A DNA stretch of 64,000 bases, from NCBI GenBank assembly GCA_026874595.1, contig CM049314.1:70632300-70696299 (forward strand). Reading direction: 5' to 3'. Every line of letters starts with the position of its first letter. Position 1 is the stretch's first letter. The DNA comes from Sipunculus nudus (lineage: Eukaryota; Annelida; Sipuncula; Golfingiida; Sipunculidae). Below are positions 57,673 to 64,000 of this stretch, one piece after another. The notes below the pieces were generated by a model. The model saw only the letters and a program-made list of their open reading frames with translations, ran no database searches and was not told where the DNA came from. The position numbers were made by a program, and so were the translations under genes.

Positions 57673-60600
57673 CTGTAAAATATAACACCGGTTATATATG
57701 CATCACAACCAGCAGCAGATATCATTAACGAAAGCACGAATACCACATATAAAAACCTTGTCTAAAAACATATCACTTAATATAATTATGTTACGTACAA
57801 TTACACAAATATTATCCACATCCCAACAGTTGTATACTGTGTGAGGATAGTTACAACGGGAGCTTAGCGCTCAAATGCTGGTTCACTGGTACTAGAGATT
57901 GCAACCATAACCCAGTGGGAATCGGTCGCCACTATAGCTGAGCTATTCATGAATATTCATGACCATTAACTTGGTGTGTTTTTTTAATCGAATTTGTTCA
58001 AAGGTGTTTTCTCACACTTGATTCAGACATGTGGACCATAATATTATACAAGAGTAGAACTTCTACGTGCTATAAGGGTTGCTGCTTTTAGAAAGGACTT
58101 CGGCAATACAAGGAATCCACAGATCACTGCTCATGGGTTGACCTTGAAGGTAACAATCTATACTAATATCGAATGGAGATAAAGAGGAAGAGGTAATATT
58201 GGCCATTGTTGGTTGTTATTATTGGTATGATTGATAAGTAAGAAATTGTAGCAAATAATATATTTTAATCTTAGCATGTGTTTCCTAATTTTGAAACTGA
58301 AACATATGAGCAGTTTGTGAACCTTAGATCTGTACTATTACCATGATCATTCGTTGGTTTTTATGGTAAGTTGTTGACAGTTTAACAGTTTACACATTTG
58401 CTCATAAGATCCTATAGTTTTTATTATACCATTCCCCCCCCCCCCCAATTTTATAAATGTATACAATTGCAATATAATTAACTGCCAAGTTAGGCTGCCT
58501 TTCCATGAACGCGATTTGTCTGCGATGTGATGGCGTTGCGTTGGCGTTGCGACAGCGGCAGAATCGCTCTAGCGTTTTAACCATATAGCCTTTCCATGGA
58601 CGCGGGTTCCCGCGCGACATCCTGTGCGACAAAAATGTCGCGCGGCGAAAATCGCGCCTGTAGCGATTCCTGCGACACGCGTTCAACGCCCCGCTAGGGA
58701 ACCCTTCACCAGGCGTTATTTTTGCAGGGAAACATGGCTGCAGCAACAGAGCTCCACCGCATCGTATCGCAGAAAAATCGTGTTCATGGAAACGTTCTGG
58801 CGGCGCGATTACCCGCGCGGCATGTGTTGCGGTATGTCGCGCGGCAAACGCGTCGCGCTCATTGAAAGGCAACCTTAAGTGGTGCAAGGACTTGGTGGTG
58901 GTGGTGGGAATGGACATAATTGGAGTTACAGCATTTCTTTATATACATACACGGTATGAAACTTAGGTCAACAGTGTTTACAGGATAAAGAATTGATTCA
59001 CAATTACTGAATATATTAAAAAATGGACAGACAGACGGGCAACAAACAAAGCTGATCCATTTATCTCCTATCCTGCTGAGGCAGGAAAATAATATATCAT
59101 ATTTCAATAAAATCTTAATCGTTTATTATATATATTTCCTGTATTTGATAAATTTTATACAGTGCACAGGATCTCCAGTGCACAGACTCAGTTTGGGGGT
59201 TTGGGTGGGGGGGGGGGGAGGGGGTGATAAGAGTTACAAAACCTCTGCTTATACATACAGGATAAGAAATTTAATTCAACAGTGCTTATTCATTATCATT
59301 TAATATTCAAAAATAAACAGAGAGATGGAAAAATAAAGCCAATCACTTTATTTCCCATTCTACCGAGTCAGAAAAATAATGAACAAATGTTTGCATTAGA
59401 TCCTCATTTTTTATTACATCAATTTATTTTCAAGATCATAGATTTATAAATTTACAAAATAACATATATATATATATTCACAATTCTAAAATGCATCAAC
59501 ATTTATCACTAATTTGGTCTGATAACATTACATCATGCACACAGATGTACTTATTTTACAACAACAACAAAAAATTATAAATTGGCAAAACAATTAAAAT
59601 CTGAAAACAATACTTTGTGTAGAATTCACAATCCTAAAATGAACTTTTATATATCAATCATTTGGCTAATATGTCATCAAATTATGCATACTGATGGGTT
59701 TAATTATATTTTGATTCACTTAAATTATCCATAAGGAAATTAATTACTTATAAAATGCTATATTTCCAGAAAATTAATATTTCAAGAAACGTTTTGTACA
59801 TTGGAGTGGTAACAGAGAAATACAGTTCAAACAACAACAGTTATTGTAAAAAAATGGGGGGGGGGGAGGTGACATAAGAATTACTGTACACCTGTTAAAG
59901 CTGGGGTGCTCTCCCAGTGATGTATTACAACTCAGGTATTACTAGGCAGAGCTATATTAAATGACCTACATTGAGCAGCAAAAGGCTGCCTGGATCTTGA
60001 CATTGCAAGTGAATACAACAACCAAAATAAAAACCAATAACTAGCCTAATCTTTTAGCCTTTAAATCAGCAAATTTTGGATTCGTAGGTCTAACTGTTTC
60101 AAAACGTGCCAGTCTAACGGACGGATGGATGGACAGACGGACGGACGGACGGACAATAAACCATAACAAGAGGTCATTGTAACATGTCAAAGTGATGATT
60201 GCGTGATCCGGAAAGAGTATTGAGATTTTATTACCATGGTAATGGAAATATTGAATTGGATTTTTATAAATTATGGTTTAACTTTTAATCAAAGGGAGTT
60301 TAAAAATAAGCATTATGGCTCAAACATATATCATTACAATTCGAAGGGAATTAGAAAAAGGTCAGTATCAGCAAAAAAAAATATCTTGGTCTCAAAGGGT
60401 TTAACAATACCAGAAGGAGAAACGTCATTTCATGCAATGACATTTTACGATATTTAAGGAGCTGCGACGAAATGAGCATCGAAACGTTCGGACGATTGTA
60501 AGTGTTCCCTATGCCGACTTATTTCATACAATATCCGTACTCCATCCGGAGATATTTTTGTTATGAATTCTGATTTATCTTACCTGACACGCGGAAGCAT

Positions 60601-60845
60601 TTTTGGATTCGTGTATGACACAGATATGGGTGTGGTAAATCTCTCGATCTTTCTCATCAGCCATCGTTGATAAACAGGCATTGTAGGATAGCACGGTCAT
60701 GTTGACCTCGTGTGGTACATCCGGTTTCTCATCAACACGACTATCTGTCGTCAAGAATCGTGTCATTATGAATTATGAATTATATTAACATATATTACGA
60801 CTATGATATTCAGGCTATATGGTAGATCTACTATGTATTTGATAG

Positions 60846-60906
<61 letters not shown>

Positions 60907-62751
60907 ACACTGAAAAAATAAACACTGTAAATTCACGACATATATATTTATATAAATACTGAGCACAATTCTATTGATAAGCAATCAGCTTAGACTAGCA
61001 ACCAACGTCATTAAACAGATGTCTGGGGATAGAGCAGAGGACTCAATACCGGGAGACGGTCACTTAAAATCTCAAATGAGAATAGGTGAGATCTTGTAGG
61101 GTCGGCTCCCACCCAGGGTAAGCGTTCTGCAAGATTTAATGGGAAGGCTGTGCACCTCGGTCGTGTTTTACCCGCAAACGAGTAAGACTTAGGATGGGGT
61201 GTAATAATTCCTTAGACATTAAACAAACATGTTCTGTAGGCGTGGTAGACACCGGGCCTGGTTGATATCAGTATATAAACGTAGTCTCAAAGCGAAATGG
61301 AATTCTGCTGATTAACCTACTTCTCAAAGTTAATGAGACGATTACCTTTATGAGAAAAAAAAGCAGAATTAAAAATTAAACCTGATAAGGCCTACCTGTT
61401 TTCCCCCATCCGCTGATGAAACACTCGTTGTTCTGGAAGTCGTCTCCTGGTTGAGGAAGGCGGGCAAGTTGTGCGTAGTTACTTAATGTCACTGGCCGTG
61501 ACAACTCCGACACGGAGATGTCATTAGGGAAATTTTTGCTGCTCCCGTTATAGTTGGGGTGCTGGTAGATACAAATATAAAACAAATTAGTATATATTGA
61601 ACCATCATACACGATGCTTAACAGATATATATGGTACCTTAAAATAAGTGATTTGTTCATGAGTCCAAATGTTTTTAAAGTTTAAAATATTCCCTGGCTT
61701 CCAAAAAAATGTCATAAATTTTTTATGCGAATAGTAATCATTCGATATTGTTTATATTATCGAGGACTTGTAGAGGGAGCTTGCATTAAACATAAACCAA
61801 TCTGTCAGGAGTTATGGATTTTCTGTTAGGTTTGTTCACTCAATTGTTTATCTACGTCAATGGCCTTTTGGTGTTTCATCCTAAAAGCAATTAATGCTGC
61901 TAAAACTGTTAAGCCAATATTTACTTAATTGGGGACAAGCTATATTGAGCACCAAAGTGTAGCCCCTTGTTTAGGGTAGCCCTTTACATTTACTCCGACA
62001 ATGGGTTCAGACTGGGCATAGGGTCATTAAAGGAAACTATTCATATATCAAGTATATTAAGTAAACATGCAATATGATGTGATCTTCTTAAAATATCATA
62101 GTACCTCTCAATATTTCGTTATATATCGTCTGGTTACTAATGTACACGAGTAGAAAATAAACTTGCATCTGGCGCGATCAGTGGAGCTAAACAGAAACTT
62201 AGCACGAACGACATCTGGAGGCCGAACTGCATAACTCCACAAATCAAGTTTTTTTTTTCAAGATTCAAACTGTTGTTCCTTCTTTCATGATTCTTCTTCG
62301 TTGGGGTAAGGCGTTATGGTAAACAGACACATGTGGACAGTGTTAACTTACACAGAGAATCATAACAACGTATGAAACAGGTTATTGGAGGAAATATGTC
62401 CGTGTGCAGGGATGATTTGCTGAGAAAATTGCGTATACAACCGCAATGAACTAATAGCGTAGGATAATACAAATATTTTTGCAAATGACTAAATACCTTT
62501 AAATAAGTTTTAAACCTAGTAAGGTACGTGTGGTTGATGTATCTGACAGCTTTCACAAACATTTGTGAAAAATACATATGTGTTTCAATGGATATTAAGT
62601 AAGCCAAATACGTTACAAAGGACTGGAAATGTATGCATAACAAATAAATGTGTTACGCACGTTAAATATTCGTTCTATAGGAATGAGTTGTCCTTGATCC
62701 AGGTCACTGATGTCGTGACCTCCGACCCAGACTTGGTAAAACGCTTTATCA
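57340..62751 (-). CDS. Serine protease gene D (S1 family), exons 3-6; exons 1-2 not in window
   Basis: Exons: 3 = 62661-62751, 4 = 61396-61561, 5 = 60584-60744, 6 = 57340-57672; phases 2, 0, 1, 0, as in genes B and C. All frames are open. Asp102 is in NDISVSEL, then CFISGWGKT, and Ser195 in GDSGGP; motif alignment gives Ser189, Ala190, Gly216, Ser226. After the catalytic domain come NNDTNVTVN and NNTAS glycosylation sites and a hydrophobic end ([15 protein letters not shown]), suggesting a membrane or GPI anchor. The His57 exon and signal exon are missing: a duplication junction at 62959 lies 207 bp upstream of exon 3. This may be a 5'-truncated copy; alternatively exons 1-2 lie further right. 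Confidence 0.85.
57673..58492. other. Intron 5 of gene D, first part
   Basis: Nothing recognised; the last bases (58490-58492) are the TTA target site of the following element. Confidence 0.45.
58493..58874. mobile_element. 382-bp Harbinger-type MITE, CpG-rich
   Basis: Ends GGCTGCCTTTCCATGAACGCG (left) and GGTTGCCTTTCAATGAGCGCG (right, minus strand) are flanked by TTA (58490-58492 and 58875-58877). TTA/TAA target sites and GG-type ends fit PIF/Harbinger. The inside repeats ctttccatggacgcg (58588) and ttcatggaaacg (58783), a second inner pair of ends. Very rich in CG compared with its surroundings. The open frames here on both strands are not genes. Confidence 0.75.
58900..59400. repeat. Two diverged ~300-bp direct copies
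   Basis: 58925-59090 and 59225-59380 share, in order, tatacatacacgg/tatacatacagga, gtcaacagtg/ttcaacagtg, atattaaaaaatggacag/atattcaaaaataaacag, cctatcctgctgaggcagg/cccattctaccgagtcag and aaaataat. Confidence 0.65.
59470..59720. repeat. Two diverged ~155-bp direct copies
   Basis: attcacaattctaaaatg (59477) and attcacaatcctaaaatg (59623) begin two collinear stretches that also share tttatcactaatttggtctg/atatcaatcatttggct and atgcacacagatg/atgcatactgatg. Confidence 0.55.
60113..60152. repeat. (GGAC)n-rich short repeat
   Basis: aacggacggatggatggaca then ggacggacggacggac. Similar GGAC runs end other repeats in this window (22945, 23625). Confidence 0.8.
60584..60744 (-). CDS. Gene D exon 5
   Basis: Acceptor gacag, donor gtaaga; 161 nt, phase 1 in and 0 out. 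Encodes [14 protein letters not shown] and ends SKNASACQ. Confidence 0.88.
60848..60903. repeat. (TA)n microsatellite
   Basis: About 56 bp in intron 4 of gene D. Confidence 0.95.
61003..61320 (+). mobile_element. tRNA-derived SINE, copy 2 (diverged)
   Basis: Shares with 46744-47060 the body words aagcgttctgcaagat, cccgcaaacgagtaag and ggtagacaccgggcctggttg in the same order. The tRNA-like head is damaged (gggatagagcagagg). Confidence 0.72.
61396..61561 (-). CDS. Gene D exon 4 (Asp102)
   Basis: Acceptor ctaccag, donor gtaggc; 166 nt, phase 0 in and 1 out. Encodes [20 protein letters not shown] and CFISGWGKT. Confidence 0.9.
62095..62510. repeat. Dispersed repeat related to 45876-46215
   Basis: tagtacct..caatatttcg, cttgcatctggcgcgatcag and aaatcaagttttttt, then gaactaatagcg and caaatgacta. 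Lies in intron 3 of gene D. Confidence 0.55.
62661..62751 (-). CDS. Gene D exon 3
   Basis: Acceptor ttttacag, donor gtgcgt; 91 nt, phase 2 in and 0 out. Encodes [20 protein letters not shown] and PIERIFN. Confidence 0.88.
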
Positions 62752-62958
62752 CTGTAAAACAGACACATGTCATAATTTACCTCTAATTTATACTAGAATA
62801 TTCACACGAATATTTATCTTCCCCAAGGGTAACGTTTTTGCCGGCGTTAGTTTCTTTTTCTGTAAGCAACATTTCTCAAAAAGTTATTAACGGCGTTTTC
62901 ATAATAGCTCGACGATGATACAAGAAACAATTGATTAAAATTTGGATATAGGATTTTT

Positions 62959-64000
62959 TACCATTAGCTGTTTGAGGCTTATCTATGTCACGTGTTGTCG
63001 CATGGTTGCCGTCGTTCATGGCATGTGATAAACGGGTGCGATAAACGCATTGCAATTAACGCTGGTTTGTGTCACAAGCTTTAGATGAACTATACGGAAC
63101 CACACTTTAATTGGTCTGGTGCACGTTTTTCCCTTGTGCCAGCCCTGGTGGTGAAAACACGGAGAATCTTGCGACACAACGCAGCGGTTAAAGTGAAGAA
63201 GACTAGGTAAGCTACGAATACTACGACTGTGGCTTCTTTTCTGCACATAGCAGAATCGGAGACACAAGAGTACCATTCTGTTGGTCAGGGATTGTGGGTA
63301 TAGAATTCTTACGCAGACAAATCACTGAGGGGACTATATACCCTAGCGGCGTAGGTATAAATGCAGTGAAGAGGGTAATGTAGTCCGTTCAAATACGTTG
63401 AATAAGAATTTTTTCAAGGCAAAAAAAAAAAACACACAGGACTTCACATTGTAAGTAACATTATGCAAGCATGATGTGCTTACGAAATGTACACAGAAGG
63501 TATTTCCTTGAAATCTAATCGGCCATCCCCAAATCCCCAACTGTTAGGAGGATCGTTTTAAGTAGAAACGACCTATGGCGGAGGGGTGGTATGACACTAG
63601 TTATCATTTGCTGCAATATGGATTGTCTTTCCAAAAAAAAAAATACTAAGCAAACACGTCCAATTATATGCAATATTAAAAAAAATTGTTTCCTTTAACT
63701 TAAGGGGCAATACCTAAAATAATCAAGTGCATGCATCTTTGCTGCGATTATGAATTAATATTGGTGTTGTGTTAATTACAGAAAATTTCCTGGCCTTAAG
63801 ACTGACTTTCGGCTACAGACGATCAATAGGTCATTGGTCACTCGTAAATGAAAGTGGACGGTAATTTTTTTATTACACCAAACATTACAAAATGACGTTT
63901 CACCTATACGTATATGCTCTGAATGATAAAACACCAACCTTCTTCTAAACTTAAGAAAGTGCAACTTTCGACATGCGTTGCTGTTTAATAATTCGGTCAG
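62959..64000. repeat. Direct repeat, right copy (cut by window end)
   Basis: Matches 51409-52450 at offset 11550 to the last base of the window, with one difference. The sequences just left of the two copies are unrelated, so 62959 is a sharp junction. Confidence 0.92.

Noticed and set aside
58402-58917. 171-residue minus-strand and 84-residue plus-strand frames
   Set aside because: Both lie in a CpG-rich Harbinger MITE, whose composition produces few stops on either strand.
51409-64000. The 1-kb direct repeats as the two LTRs of an 12-kb retrotransposon
   Set aside because: They do not begin with TG, no primer site or polypurine tract is seen at the inner edges, and the interval contains host protease exons; tandem duplication explains it better.

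Overview
This is a 64 kb piece of a eukaryotic nuclear genome: AT-rich, intron-containing, with long TA microsatellites and many decayed transposable elements. The mix of a Gmr1-type Ty3/gypsy element, CR1/L2-like and L1/Tx1-like retrotransposons, tRNA-derived SINEs and small MITEs suggests a lophotrochozoan, most likely a mollusc (possibly a bivalve). The species cannot be told from the sequence.

The only host genes I can support form a tandem cluster of chymotrypsin-fold (S1 family) serine proteases, all on the minus strand. From left to right: A, only a signal-peptide exon at 2256-2301, the rest lying off the left edge; B, exons 2-6 at 13598-17577 with two rival first exons at 19907-19952 and 24679-24724; C, a complete six-exon model at 33967-41712; D, exons 3-6 at 57340-62751. 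Genes B, C and D share intron phases (1, 2, 0, 1, 0 where visible) and the His57 / Asp102 / Ser195 layout (the His57 exon is not seen for D). The S1 pocket is not trypsin-like. B and C have Ser-Ile-Val-Asn-Gly rather than Arg/Lys-Ile at the activation site. All three end in a hydrophobic tail after a linker, clearest in C and D, which suggests membrane- or GPI-anchored proteases.

The space between genes is largely mobile DNA. 3661-9881 holds a defective Ty3/gypsy-class LTR retrotransposon whose integrase lies upstream of reverse transcriptase, the copia-like order known from the Gmr1 lineage. A solo LTR of the same family (25084-25918, 4-bp target duplication) is nested in the minus-strand LTR of a second element (25009-26679). 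26984-31116 is a decayed CR1/L2/Jockey-type non-LTR element on the minus strand. Smaller pieces include an L1/Tx1-like RT fragment (11.6-12.1 kb), a Penelope-like RT fragment (14.2 kb), MITEs with hAT-, Tc1/mariner-, piggyBac- and Harbinger-type ends, two SINE copies and a 238-bp insertion with a clean target duplication.

The cluster is structurally active. The promoter plus first exon is present three times (2.2, 19.9 and 24.7 kb). A 360-bp tandem duplication in gene C carries a stray piece of the His57 exon. A near-identical direct repeat (51409-52450 and 62959-64000, offset 11550) looks like the junction of an 11.55-kb tandem duplication whose breakpoint falls in intron 2 of gene D. No CRISPR, operon or bacterial-type features are present.
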